From an uncultured Cohaesibacter sp. (GTDB taxonomy: Bacteria; Pseudomonadota; Alphaproteobacteria; Rhizobiales; Cohaesibacteraceae): a stretch of DNA of 64,000 nt. The translations under genes and the position numbers were made by a program. Numbering within the stretch: the stretch's first letter is position 1; every line of letters begins with the position of its first letter. The stretch covers positions 248,001 to 312,000 of the forward strand of contig NZ_OY759854.1 in the NCBI RefSeq assembly GCF_963662805.1, read 5' to 3'. Positions 54,780 through 63,888 of the stretch are shown here, piece after piece. The notes below the pieces were generated by a model, which was not told the origin of the DNA, searched no databases, and worked only from the letters and a program-made list of their open reading frames with translations.

Positions 54780-56114
54780 TTACTCGAGATCAGGCAGAAC
54801 GGGTGCGTCATAACCCGCATTTTTCATGATCTCGGCAATTTCCTTCGCTGCGGTATTGAGCGCGTCCTTGAGCTCCATTTGCCCGCCGATTGCCTCGTTG
54901 AGACGCAACTCGGTGACGGCAAGAACTTGACTGGATTCAGGGATCAGGAAGGTCAGCTTGGCGGTCGGAATGGCGGCTGCCATTGCCTTCATCCAGCGGA
55001 ATTCCTGCGTGTCCGACATCGGGCCTTCAAGAACCGCACGGCTGACCGGAGCCGACCCTGCGCGGGCATAGGCTTCCTGAGCTTCCTCGCTCTGGAACCA
55101 GGTCAGGAAGGCAAGAGCCGCTTTCTTGCGATCATCGGGAACGTTCTTCGGAACCCCTGCCAGCCAGTGGCCAAGCGGGGTTGCCCCCTCATGGTCCTTG
55201 GATGCCGGAGTGGCGGTATAGTTCACCTTGTTCACGACGGCAGACTGGTTGGGATCATCAAACAGGCCGGGAGACAGAACCGACATGATATGGCCAGCCT
55301 TGCCAGTCGCCATATTCTGAATGACGTTGGTCTGGGTCTGGCCTGCTGTCGACGGATGGCCGACTTCGCGGGCAAGCTTGATGTAGGTTTCCATCCCTTT
55401 GAGGGTTTCGGGGCTGTTGATGGTGATGGTGAAGTCACCAGCTTTCTGATCCTTGAAAATGCCGCCACCAAAGGACCAGATGTAGGGGAAGACATCATAG
55501 GTGACGTCAAAGGCCCCGCGTTGGCCGCGTTGGCTGATGCCATACATTCTGGGCTGGTCGTTGAGAACCTTGGCATTGGCCATCAACTCGTCCCAGGTGG
55601 TGGGGATTTTCAGGCCCTTTTCTTCATAGAGATCCGCTCTGTAGTGCAGGATCAGAATGTTCGGGTTGACCGGCACGGATAACAACTTGCCATCGCCACC
55701 ACAGGTGACGCTCATCGTTGTGGCATCCCAGCAAACAGACTCGTCAAAATCATAGATGTCGGCCGAGAGTTTGAAGTCCGGATCGATGTTCGTCAGGGGA
55801 TCCAGAAATCCGCCCTTGTAGAATTCAACGAAGAAGCCCGCATTCATGATCAACAGATCAAACGGGCTCTGGTCGGTTCTGACGGCGGTGCGCTGTTTCT
55901 CCAGCGAACCGGCGAAGGGGTTGACGTCGAGATCAACCTTGTTGCCCGTTGTCTCTTCATAGAGTTCAACAACCGACTGGAAGCCGGGGAACCAAGGAGA
56001 CTGGTTGATGACTATCGTGATGGGTACTTCCGCAGCCAGTGCGGGAGCCGTAAGGACGGCGGCAAGCGCTGTGCCGGTCAGCAAACCGGCAACATTCAAT
56101 TTCTTCAAGATCAT
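54780..56114 (-). CDS. CUT1 sugar ABC transporter substrate-binding protein
   Basis: 444 residues, family-1 extracellular solute-binding protein. Signal peptide MILKKLNVAGLLTGTALAAV... ends at ALA-A near residue 27. Mature part: VVELYEETTGNKVDLDVNPF and FNTLAL-type hinge regions; many Trp/Tyr residues for sugar stacking. First gene of the sulfatase operon. GGGAGGATACCT precedes the start. Confidence 0.92.
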   Translation of the reverse strand: MILKKLNVAGLLTGTALAAVLTAPALAAEVPITIVINQSPWFPGFQSVVELYEETTGNKVDLDVNPFAGSLEKQRTAVRTDQSPFDLLIMNAGFFVEFYKGGFLDPLTNIDPDFKLSADIYDFDESVCWDATTMSVTCGGDGKLLSVPVNPNILILHYRADLYEEKGLKIPTTWDELMANAKVLNDQPRMYGISQRGQRGAFDVTYDVFPYIWSFGGGIFKDQKAGDFTITINSPETLKGMETYIKLAREVGHPSTAGQTQTNVIQNMATGKAGHIMSVLSPGLFDDPNQSAVVNKVNYTATPASKDHEGATPLGHWLAGVPKNVPDDRKKAALAFLTWFQSEEAQEAYARAGSAPVSRAVLEGPMSDTQEFRWMKAMAAAIPTAKLTFLIPESSQVLAVTELRLNEAIGGQMELKDALNTAAKEIAEIMKNAGYDAPVLPDLE

Positions 56115-56221
56115 AGGTATCCTCCCATTGAATCCGGTCCGGGCCTCCTCCGCCCAACGGATTGCACAATGACTATGCCACCACCCACGTCATTCCTGAA
56201 ATGATAAAACTTGTGATCTTC

Positions 56222-56236
56222 ATAGCCATTGACTAT
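56222..56236. promoter_or_regulatory. LysR-type operator candidate upstream of CUT1 operon
   Basis: ATAG-N7-CTAT (56222-56236) fits the T-N11-A LysR box. It lies 108-122 bases upstream of the binding-protein start, between it and the LysR gene immediately upstream, the normal place for activator binding. Confidence 0.6.
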
Positions 56237-56276
56237 GGCATGAAGCGTGGACCAGCCGGCCCTGAGCTTGGCCCAC

Positions 56277-56325
56277 TGTCAGGAACGGGCCTCACGCCTC
56301 CGGAACGGCAGGACCGTTCCTGACA
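56277..56325 (-). terminator. Stem-loop after LysR gene
   Basis: Perfect 12-bp stem TGTCAGGAACGG (56277-56288) / CCGTTCCTGACA (56314-56325) with a 25-nt loop, 73 bases beyond the LysR stop and upstream of the CUT1 promoter region. No U-tract; terminator or structured site. Confidence 0.5.
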
Positions 56326-56398
56326 AGTTATCGATGATGGGCAGGCTTGCGCAATGTGGGAGATTGCCACTGATGGTATTGTCGATTGCGACAACCCG

Positions 56399-57334
56399 TC
56401 AGTTGACAGGGTCTCTCTGACACAGCTCCTTGATTTTTGCGGCAAAGAACTGGGCCGCAGGTGTCAGCAGCTTGGGTTGGCGATAGATGAGACCAGCGGC
56501 TCGCGAGGAGGCGAGTTCGGGAACATTGATCTCAACAAGATCCTTGCCCTCCGGAATGCGCCGAACCGATCGTGTTGTATAGAGCAGGACATCGTGCTTG
56601 AGGGCGAAATTGAGCAGGAAGGTCTGGGAGGTTGAGACGACGACGGGTTCTGGCGGTGTTTCTCCCAGACTGATCACCCGGCCATCCAGCTTGCGCCGCG
56701 CAAGGGTGTGAACGGGCGGCAGCGCCCACTCCGATGCCAGCGCTTCTCGAGGTGTGATGTGGGTACGTTTGGCCAGCGGATGCTCCGGGCGCCCTGTGAC
56801 GATCAGGTCGTCATCGGTGAGGAATTCAAAGGCATAGCGCTGTTCTCCGCCTGACAATGGCTTTTCCGCGACAACAAAATCCAGAGCACCATCTTCGAGC
56901 CCCGCAAGAAGGCTCTCATCGAAGCCGCTGTTGATGAAGATTTGAATGCCGGGCCGCTCCAACAGGGCCTCGGCAACCGCCTCAGGCAATTTGCGACGGA
57001 CCCATGAAGGGCCTGCCCCAATGCGGACCTGACCAATCGTGCCGTCGCGCATGGCTTCGATTTCTTCAACGGCATCATTGACCTGAGCCGAAACGAGACG
57101 GGCGTGTCGTAGCAGGCGTTCACCAATCGGTGTGACCGACACCCCATGGGCCGTTCGGGTGAACAAGGGCGCGCGCAATTGATATTCGAGCTGCTGGATC
57201 GCTTTGGAGAGAGTTGGCTGGGCGACATTGAGGGCGTCTGCCGCCTTGGTGATGTTGCCCAGTTCTGCCGTGCGGAGAAAATAGGTCAATAAGCGAAGAT
57301 CAATCTTGTTGGCCGTCACGGAACGCACTCCCAT
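56399..57334 (-). CDS. LysR-family transcriptional regulator
   Basis: 311 residues. Winged helix LRLLTYFLRTAELGNITKAADALNVAQPTLSKAIQQLE, then substrate-binding domain (QVRIGAGPSWVRRKLPEAV; DDLIVTGRPEHPLAKR). Directly upstream of, and parallel to, the CUT1/sulfatase operon and its candidate operator; likely activator of it. Confidence 0.92.
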   Translation of the reverse strand: MGVRSVTANKIDLRLLTYFLRTAELGNITKAADALNVAQPTLSKAIQQLEYQLRAPLFTRTAHGVSVTPIGERLLRHARLVSAQVNDAVEEIEAMRDGTIGQVRIGAGPSWVRRKLPEAVAEALLERPGIQIFINSGFDESLLAGLEDGALDFVVAEKPLSGGEQRYAFEFLTDDDLIVTGRPEHPLAKRTHITPREALASEWALPPVHTLARRKLDGRVISLGETPPEPVVVSTSQTFLLNFALKHDVLLYTTRSVRRIPEGKDLVEINVPELASSRAAGLIYRQPKLLTPAAQFFAAKIKELCQRDPVN

Positions 57335-57607
57335 TCATACCAGATCGGAACGCCCGGGCAAGGCATAGCCACTCTGTTTGAAGAATGACACTAGCACGGT
57401 GGCACCGTCTGCAAAGAGGTCTTCTTCCAGTTCATCAACGTCAGAAACAAGGCGAGAGAGGCTCCACTCGGGCAGCTACTCGTGAAACCAGCCGCAACAA
57501 CACGATTCGAGTCTGAACCATGCGTGGCTTATCTATCATTCTTTACATTTGAGCCTCTCCAGTGTGTGCCGGCTCTGGTCAGAAGGGGCGTGCCTTGCCT
57601 TTCGACT
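57335..57607. other. Intergenic region upstream of LysR gene
   Basis: 273 bases between the kinase stop and the LysR start, no recognisable gene. It must hold the LysR promoter; no clear terminator of the upstream operon was found. Confidence 0.4.
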
Positions 57608-59254
57608 TCAGTCTGCGCTGAGTGCCTTCATTTGGGCACGCGTTGAGCGGTTGAGCGCCTGCAATTTGCAGAAGATGTCGTATTTGGCCGCATGCAGGCC
57701 GCGATAGGACGTCTGATCCGGATTGATCACCTCGGCGAAGCGGGACATTGCCCCCGCCGCCTCGACGACCGATGCATATCGGCCCGCAGCCACAGCGCCA
57801 ATAATGGCTCCGCCCAGCAGCACAGGCTCTTCGCTATCGGGCAGGGCGACGGAAAGGCCGGTGGTGTCTGCCAGAATACGCCTGAACAGGGCGCTCTGCG
57901 CCGCTCCCCCGCTCAACACAAGGGTCTCAAGTCCGTGCCCCTTTCCCTTTGCCGCATCAACGATCTGCCGGGTGCCATAGCAAAGGCCGCAGAGACCGGC
58001 GACATAGAGGCTGACTAGATTCGAGAGACTGGCATCAAGGGTGAGCCCGCTGATGACCGCTGTCGCTTCCGGGTCGGCATGCGGGGCGCGGTTGCCGAGA
58101 TATTCCGGCACCACATGCACGTCCCTTGCAAGGAAGGCGACCTTGTCCATGCTGCCTGCCGTGGCAAGCGCCTGTTCTTCCAAATAGACGAGCAGGGGCT
58201 TGACCACTTTCTCGGCTTCGGCATTGGCAGTGGGAAAGGCCGGGTGAGAGGCAACAAGAAAATCAAGCGCTGCACCATAGGCGGACTGTCCCCCTTCCAG
58301 CAGCCAGTATCCGGGCACCATGGCCCCATAATACGGCCCCCAGACGCCATCGACAAACAGCGGCTCTTTCGACAGCGCCATGGCGCAGGCCGAGGTTCCC
58401 ATGATGAAGGCCATCTGCTTTTCCGGGTCAAGGGTCGAGCCGTCCGGCAGACGCCCCGCGAATGTCCCCACGCCACCACTGTGGGCGTCGATCAACGATG
58501 CACCAACCTTCGTTCCTTCGAAGAGGCCGAGCTCCTCGGCCGCCGCCGCTGTCAATCCACCCCCGAGAGGCGCGGCGATATCCTGAATGTCATCACCGAT
58601 GCGGGCAAAGCCGTCCTCGGCCAGCGCTCCAAGGCCAATGGTGCGGAAATAGCTCTCGTCCCAGCTGGTATCGTGGGACATGTAGGTCCATTTGCAGGTG
58701 ACGGTGCAGACCGAGCGCGACGTCGACCCCGTCGCCCGCCAGGTCAGAAAATCGGCAAGATCCATGAAATGCCCTGCTGAGGCAAAGGTCTCGGGGCGAT
58801 TTTCCTTCAGCCACAAAAGCTTCGGGGTCTCCATTTCCGGCGAGATCGTGCCGCCGACATAATTGAGAACGGCATATTTGCCGCTGTTGATGCGGTGGGC
58901 CTGTTCGATGGCTCGATGATCCATCCAGACGATGACATTGCGCTCTGCATCTTCCGACGGTCCCACTGGCAAGGGATTGCCGGACGGGTCCAGCACCACC
59001 AGCGAGCAGGTTGCATCAAAGCCGACACCCTTGACGTCTTGAGGGTCTGTGATCTTTGCCTCTGCGAGAACGTTTCTCGTGCAGTGACAGATCGCCTGCC
59101 AGATGTCGTTTGAGGATTGCTCGACGATGTCGCCTGCTTCCTTCCAGATACTGATCGGCTTTTTTGCCGCCGCCAGAAGAGTGCCGTCTTCATCAAACAG
59201 TCCGGCGCGGGCGCTGCCCGTTCCAACGTCAATCCCGATATAATAGTCGCTCAT
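57608..59254 (-). CDS. FGGY-family pentulose kinase (D-ribulokinase-like)
   Basis: 548 residues; start 59254 (MSDYYIGIDVGTGSARAG) follows GGAGGGACC. The size and the segments VWMDHRAIEQAHRIN, GATCSLVVLD-type core (GFDATCSLVVLD), IMGTSACAMALSK and LVLSGGAAQSALFRRILAD match the ribulokinase/FGGY-carbohydrate-kinase-domain group rather than xylulokinase. Follows an isomerase gene, so it probably phosphorylates the ketose that enzyme makes. Confidence 0.9.
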   Translation of the reverse strand: MSDYYIGIDVGTGSARAGLFDEDGTLLAAAKKPISIWKEAGDIVEQSSNDIWQAICHCTRNVLAEAKITDPQDVKGVGFDATCSLVVLDPSGNPLPVGPSEDAERNVIVWMDHRAIEQAHRINSGKYAVLNYVGGTISPEMETPKLLWLKENRPETFASAGHFMDLADFLTWRATGSTSRSVCTVTCKWTYMSHDTSWDESYFRTIGLGALAEDGFARIGDDIQDIAAPLGGGLTAAAAEELGLFEGTKVGASLIDAHSGGVGTFAGRLPDGSTLDPEKQMAFIMGTSACAMALSKEPLFVDGVWGPYYGAMVPGYWLLEGGQSAYGAALDFLVASHPAFPTANAEAEKVVKPLLVYLEEQALATAGSMDKVAFLARDVHVVPEYLGNRAPHADPEATAVISGLTLDASLSNLVSLYVAGLCGLCYGTRQIVDAAKGKGHGLETLVLSGGAAQSALFRRILADTTGLSVALPDSEEPVLLGGAIIGAVAAGRYASVVEAAGAMSRFAEVINPDQTSYRGLHAAKYDIFCKLQALNRSTRAQMKALSAD

Positions 59255-59312
59255 TGTCAGGTCCCTCCGCTCGTCCGGTTGCTTTCCGACACATCCTTGT
59301 CCTGTTGTTGCG

Positions 59313-59336
59313 GCGAGACGCTTTGAAGCGTCTCGC
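59313..59336. promoter_or_regulatory. 24-bp near-perfect palindrome between isomerase and kinase genes
   Basis: GCGAGACGCTT-TG-AAGCGTCTCGC: 11-bp arms with a two-base centre, in the 95-base gap between the isomerase stop and the kinase start. It could be an operator or, with a tight loop, an mRNA processing hairpin. Confidence 0.55.
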
Positions 59337-59349
59337 ACTGTCGCATAGC

Positions 59350-60972
59350 CTAGAGGGCCAGAGAGCCGCCATCGGCTGCGGTGCCACAGAGGCTGACCTC
59401 GAGACCCAGCGTTTGCGCCAGAGCGGCCTTGGTGGTCATGGCCAGATCCGCAGCCTTTGCATCAGTGGCATAGACAATCTGGATGTGGTTGGCCTTGTGG
59501 CGGGCCATCAGCTGATCGCGGCTAACGCCATAGAGAATGCCGTGCATGATCGGCCATGCATAATCGGTCTGGGTCCAGCGCCGTTCGGTCTCGGCTTCCG
59601 GCAGGCTGATCGCCTTGCCACGGCCAAGGTCCATTTTCAGCTTGCCGTCCTGAACGAAAATGCGCGACCAGACGATTTCGCCCGGTTGCGCCACGCCGCG
59701 CAGGGTGCCGCCACCGGCAGGGAAGAACATCGCAGGCTGGCGCATGGACGAGCTCTTGTCATAGCCGCCATGGTGGGCAGCGGGTGCCGCGCCGGAAATC
59801 TCGAACGTCCAGACATACGCGTCCGTGGTGCCGGAGCGATCAAGATCACCCCACCGGATGTCATGAAGAGTGGTCTCGACCGGCTGACCGAGCGCCCGGT
59901 GGATGCGGTTGGTCAGCATGGCATCAAGGCCCGAGCATTCATCCACCTCGTTGAAGTGAACGACGGCCTTGCCTTCGCGCAGCACGTTGCCCTGAAGATC
60001 CCTGACCGGCGGGCGCTCGTCATTGTTGAGCAGGCCTTCGACAAGGTCCGAGGCGGGCAGCAAGTCCTTGAGCCCCTGTTGGTACTGGATGCCGATGCTT
60101 TCGCAGCCGAAATCCTCCGCAAGGCGCACGGCGGCGATGTACATCTTGCACTGAAGCAGCACCTGCGCCTCGACCAGTTCGGTTGCCCCGTCGGTGCCGA
60201 AATGGAAGGTGATGCCGCTGTTGATCAGCCAGTCGAAGACCTCACGTGCGTCCGCGTCAGAGACTTGCGTGGTGGCGTAGTAGAGGGCCGACTGGGACAG
60301 GCGCTCCTTGAACACGCCGAGCGGGAACAGCAGCTCGTCCGGGATGATGGCATTGTACATGCCCATGCAGCCCTCATCGAAGATACCCATGATCGAACGG
60401 TTCCTGTCGAGATCAGAGGCAATGTCAGCCGCGATGGACAGCGCCTGTTCGTTGCTGGTGCCGGCAAAGGGCTGCACGTGGCTCGTGTCATGGTCGATAT
60501 GCCCGGTTTCGAGCCACTGGATCAGATGCTCGATGAACCAGTCATCCTCGAAATCGATGCTCCAAAGCGAGGAATAGCGAACGCCAGCCTTGGTCAGAGA
60601 GCCATTGAGATTGAGCAGGCCAACGAGGCCAGGATAGGTGGGAGACCAGTTGCCGACGGTCAGGATCGGGCCCTCATGGGCGATAAGGCCAGCGAGAATG
60701 TTCTGGGAATATTGCCAAACGGCTTCGGCAACGATCAGCGGTGCCGTACGGTCGAGGTTGGCAAAGACGTCCACTCCTTCTTTCTGGCAGGTAATGAAGC
60801 CGTGCTTCTGCTCCGGCTTGAAGGGATGGGCGCGGGTCAGGGTGCATCCGAGGCGCTCACAGACCGCAGTGAGCTGCTGCTCGAATTCCTTATGCGCAGG
60901 CCAGCAGGTTTCATTCGCACTTGGGCGCAAGTCTCCGCTTGCGACAAGATAGGCAGCTGCAATCTTCGACAT
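59350..60972 (-). CDS. L-fucose/L-arabinose isomerase-like protein
   Basis: 540 residues with L-fucose-isomerase-family pattern: N-terminal substrate-binding half (CLGVGH-like start replaced by KIAAAYLVASGDLRPSANET), FDEGCMGMYNAIIPDELL in the central domain with acidic metal ligands and a C-terminal half with HHGGYDKSSS. Acts in the cytosol and would convert an aldose to the ketose for the following kinase. More distant from FucI/AraA than usual, so the substrate is open. Confidence 0.82.
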   Translation of the reverse strand: MSKIAAAYLVASGDLRPSANETCWPAHKEFEQQLTAVCERLGCTLTRAHPFKPEQKHGFITCQKEGVDVFANLDRTAPLIVAEAVWQYSQNILAGLIAHEGPILTVGNWSPTYPGLVGLLNLNGSLTKAGVRYSSLWSIDFEDDWFIEHLIQWLETGHIDHDTSHVQPFAGTSNEQALSIAADIASDLDRNRSIMGIFDEGCMGMYNAIIPDELLFPLGVFKERLSQSALYYATTQVSDADAREVFDWLINSGITFHFGTDGATELVEAQVLLQCKMYIAAVRLAEDFGCESIGIQYQQGLKDLLPASDLVEGLLNNDERPPVRDLQGNVLREGKAVVHFNEVDECSGLDAMLTNRIHRALGQPVETTLHDIRWGDLDRSGTTDAYVWTFEISGAAPAAHHGGYDKSSSMRQPAMFFPAGGGTLRGVAQPGEIVWSRIFVQDGKLKMDLGRGKAISLPEAETERRWTQTDYAWPIMHGILYGVSRDQLMARHKANHIQIVYATDAKAADLAMTTKAALAQTLGLEVSLCGTAADGGSLAL

Positions 60973-61089
60973 GGTCTTATCCTTTTGGTGCTGGGATCGT
61001 GTAATTTCTGTTCGCGTGAGCGTCGGGCTGAAGATCAGCGCGACTGTCCGACGCTTGTGTGGTGCCGTTTACGTTGATGTGAGGGGAGC

Positions 61090-61803
61090 TCAGGCGACCG
61101 CGCTCTTTCCCTTTATCCATTCGTCCAGAATGCCGTTAAAGCGGTCAGGATATTCAATCGGCGGGCAGTGAGAACAATCCGGCAGGAGCACAAGCTGACT
61201 GTCCGGAATGGCTTCATGCATTTCCTGAGCCCTGTCTGGTGGTGTCACCGTGTCGGCGTCCCCCACGACAACGAGGGTTGGCGCTGTAATGTCCTTCAGG
61301 CAAATGCGTCCATCGGGCCGGGATATGATGGCATCAAGCTGGGCCTCGTAGGCAGTCACTCCCATCGCGATGGCCTCATCGGCGATGGCATCAAGCGTGT
61401 GCGCCGGGACCTCGCCAAGATGAATGCAGCTATTCTCCATCAGATTGGCATGGGCAACTGCCATGCCCTGAGTTTTGGCGAGTTCAAGCCCAGCCAGACG
61501 GAGATGGGTATTGTCGGGATTTTCAGGGCGGGCCGACGTCGAAACAAGCACAAGGCTGATCAGCCTGTCCTTGAGTTTGGGTGCAAGATGCAGCGCCACA
61601 TAGCCCCCCATCGACCATGCAACAAAGTGAAATCGCTCTGGAAACTGCGCAAGGATGCAATCCGCCATTTCCTCTATCGAGGTCATCTCATGATAACCAG
61701 TGGGGACCGTGACGGGGTGTTCTTTCGCGAAAAGGGGAAGCTGAAGGCCCCAAGAGGAGGCGCCGGACAGAAGGCCGGGAAGAAAGACAATTGGATCTGA
61801 CAT
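61090..61803 (-). CDS. Alpha/beta-hydrolase (lactonase/esterase-like)
   Basis: 237 residues from ATG 61803. Nucleophile Ser in VAWSMGGYVALH, Asp in VVVGDADTVTPPDRA and His in LPDCSHCPPIEYP give the full triad. Resembles 3-oxoadipate enol-lactonase and similar esterases. No signal peptide. Follows the OppF-like ATPase by 10 bases in the same operon; may open a lactone or ester of the imported compound. Confidence 0.85.
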   Translation of the reverse strand: MSDPIVFLPGLLSGASSWGLQLPLFAKEHPVTVPTGYHEMTSIEEMADCILAQFPERFHFVAWSMGGYVALHLAPKLKDRLISLVLVSTSARPENPDNTHLRLAGLELAKTQGMAVAHANLMENSCIHLGEVPAHTLDAIADEAIAMGVTAYEAQLDAIISRPDGRICLKDITAPTLVVVGDADTVTPPDRAQEMHEAIPDSQLVLLPDCSHCPPIEYPDRFNGILDEWIKGKSAVA

Positions 61804-61813
61804 GAGATTGAAC

Positions 61814-62836
61814 TCATTGGTTCGGTTGGGCAATCGGCGGGATTGTCGAAGACTGGTGGATGATCTCTTCGGCGCGATGACAGGCGACAGCATGATTGGT
61901 GCCGATCTCTCTGAGAGCGGGCACGGACTGACCGCACAGATCTTGCGCGAAGGGGCAGCGGGGCTTGAAATGACATCCCGGTGGCGGGTTGAGTGGGCTT
62001 GGCAGTTCACCGGACACTTGCGCCTTCTTGCCCCTGTCTTGAGGGTGCGGTCTCGGGATGGCCGAGAGCAGAGTGCGGGTGTAGGGGTGGGTGGGTTGCG
62101 AGAAGAGCGTGGCATTGCCGCCGATCTCGACGATCCGTCCCAGATACATCACAGCCACGCGGTCCGCGACATGAGAGACGACAGACAGGTCATGGGAAAT
62201 GAAGATCAGGGAGAGGTTCATTTCCGACTGCAGGCGGATGATGAGGTTGAGGATCTGCGCCTGAATGGAGACGTCGAGGGCGGAAACCGGCTCATCGGCA
62301 ACAATCAGCTCCGGCTCCAGTGCGATGGCTCGCGCAATGCCGATCCGCTGGCATTGACCGCCCGAGAGTTCGTGCGGATATCGATCAAGATGGTAGCTGC
62401 TGAGACCTGCGAGGTGGGCGATGGTCTCTACCTTCCTGTCGATTTCCGCACGGGTCCCCACTCGGTAGTTTCGTAAGGGCTCGCCGATGATGGCGCGCAC
62501 TTTCATGCGTGGATTGAGAGAGGCGTAAGGGTCCTGAAAGATCATCTGGAAGCGCTGGCGGGCAGCCTTCAGCGAGCGTCCCTCAAGGCGGGCAATGTCG
62601 ACCCCATCGATTTCGATGCTGCCTTCCGTTGGTCGCTCAAGGCGCAGGATAAGACGGGCAAGCGAGGACTTGCCGCAGCCGCTTTCCCCGACCAGACCGA
62701 GGGTTTCCCCTCGTGCCATCTTCAGCGAGACATTGTCCACGGCATGCACTTGCCGCTGTGCGCCACCAAATCCCTTTTGGGCGAGGTAATAGGTCTTGGA
62801 GACATTCTCCAACAGCAGATAGGCGTCTTCTGTCAT
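61814..62836 (-). CDS. Dipeptide/opine-type ABC ATPase (OppF/DppF-like)
   Basis: 340 residues. Walker [14 protein letters not shown], signature LSGGQCQRIGIARAI (Cys where Arg is usual), Walker B LIVADEPVSALD, and the C-terminal oligopeptide-type extension with the Cys motif GCHFKPRCPFAQDLC. Overlaps the OppD-like stop by 4 bases (ATGA). Confidence 0.92.
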   Translation of the reverse strand: MTEDAYLLLENVSKTYYLAQKGFGGAQRQVHAVDNVSLKMARGETLGLVGESGCGKSSLARLILRLERPTEGSIEIDGVDIARLEGRSLKAARQRFQMIFQDPYASLNPRMKVRAIIGEPLRNYRVGTRAEIDRKVETIAHLAGLSSYHLDRYPHELSGGQCQRIGIARAIALEPELIVADEPVSALDVSIQAQILNLIIRLQSEMNLSLIFISHDLSVVSHVADRVAVMYLGRIVEIGGNATLFSQPTHPYTRTLLSAIPRPHPQDRGKKAQVSGELPSPLNPPPGCHFKPRCPFAQDLCGQSVPALREIGTNHAVACHRAEEIIHQSSTIPPIAQPNQ

Positions 62837-63888
62837 GATGACCAGGCCCTCACGATGTCCAGAGTAGAAACGGTTTCAAAGACCTGTTCGTCATGCACGC
62901 ATCGCGACAGGTGGTGCGGTGCGATCTGGCGCATGGCGGGCGCCTCGGTGCGGCACTGGTCGCTGGCAAAGGTACATCTGGGTGCGAAGCTGCAGCTGGG
63001 GAGGGAGCCCTCGAGCCGGGGAACCGCCCCCTCGATTTCATGCAATTTCGAGCGGTGGGCGGAACCGATGCCCGGTAGCGACGCCAGAAGCCCGGCGGTG
63101 TAGCCATGGGACGGGCGCGAGAACAGATCCTTTATCGGTGCATTTTCGACCACACGGCCCGCATACATGACCATCATCCGATCCGCATGGGAGGACACAA
63201 CGCCGAGATCGTGGGTGATGAGCAGAACACTCATGCCGAACTCGGACCTGAGGTCGGAGATCAGATCCAGCACCTGGGCCTGAACGGTAACGTCGAGAGC
63301 GGTGGTGGGCTCATCGGCAATCAGCAGTTCGGGATCACACGCCAGCGCCATGGCAATCATCACCCTCTGCCTCATGCCACCCGACAGCTCGTGCGGATAG
63401 GAGGTGAGGCGATTGGCAGCATCCGGGATGCGCACGAAATCCAGCATGTCTTTTGCTCGCTGCATGGATCTGGTCCAGTCGTATTGCCAGTGTTCGCGGA
63501 CGGCTTCGGCGATCTGCAAGCCGACCGTATGCACCGGATTGAGAGAACTCATCGGATCCTGAAACACCATCCCGATGCGTCCTCCACGGATCTGGCGCAT
63601 GGTCTTCTCACTTGCCCCGATCAGCTCCTCGCCCGAAAGCAGAACCGAGCCGGACAGGATGCGGGCATTGTGGCGGGGGAGCAGCCCCATCACGGTCATT
63701 GCTGTGACGCTCTTGCCGCAGCCGCTCTCGCCGACAAGGGCCAGAATTTCCCCCTTGTTGACGGACAGGGTGATGTCATCAAGAGCCCTCACAGTGCCGC
63801 TGTTTGATCGGAACTCCAGAGACAGAGCGTCAACTTCCAGCACCGGTCGGGCGGGATCCTGTTTGTGCATGTCGTGTTTCTCTTGCAT
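62833..63888 (-). CDS. Dipeptide/opine-type ABC ATPase (OppD/DppD-like)
   Basis: 351 residues from ATG 63888, which shares a base with the permease stop; a GTG three bases earlier (63891) also fits. Walker [41 protein letters not shown] and C-terminal [13 protein letters not shown]. Partner of the OppF-like ATPase. Confidence 0.92.
   Translation of the reverse strand: MQEKHDMHKQDPARPVLEVDALSLEFRSNSGTVRALDDITLSVNKGEILALVGESGCGKSVTAMTVMGLLPRHNARILSGSVLLSGEELIGASEKTMRQIRGGRIGMVFQDPMSSLNPVHTVGLQIAEAVREHWQYDWTRSMQRAKDMLDFVRIPDAANRLTSYPHELSGGMRQRVMIAMALACDPELLIADEPTTALDVTVQAQVLDLISDLRSEFGMSVLLITHDLGVVSSHADRMMVMYAGRVVENAPIKDLFSRPSHGYTAGLLASLPGIGSAHRSKLHEIEGAVPRLEGSLPSCSFAPRCTFASDQCRTEAPAMRQIAPHHLSRCVHDEQVFETVSTLDIVRAWSS

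Noticed and set aside
59164..61077. 637-codon open frame on the plus strand
   Set aside because: It is antisense to the isomerase and kinase genes, lacks any domain pattern and arises from high third-position GC in those genes.
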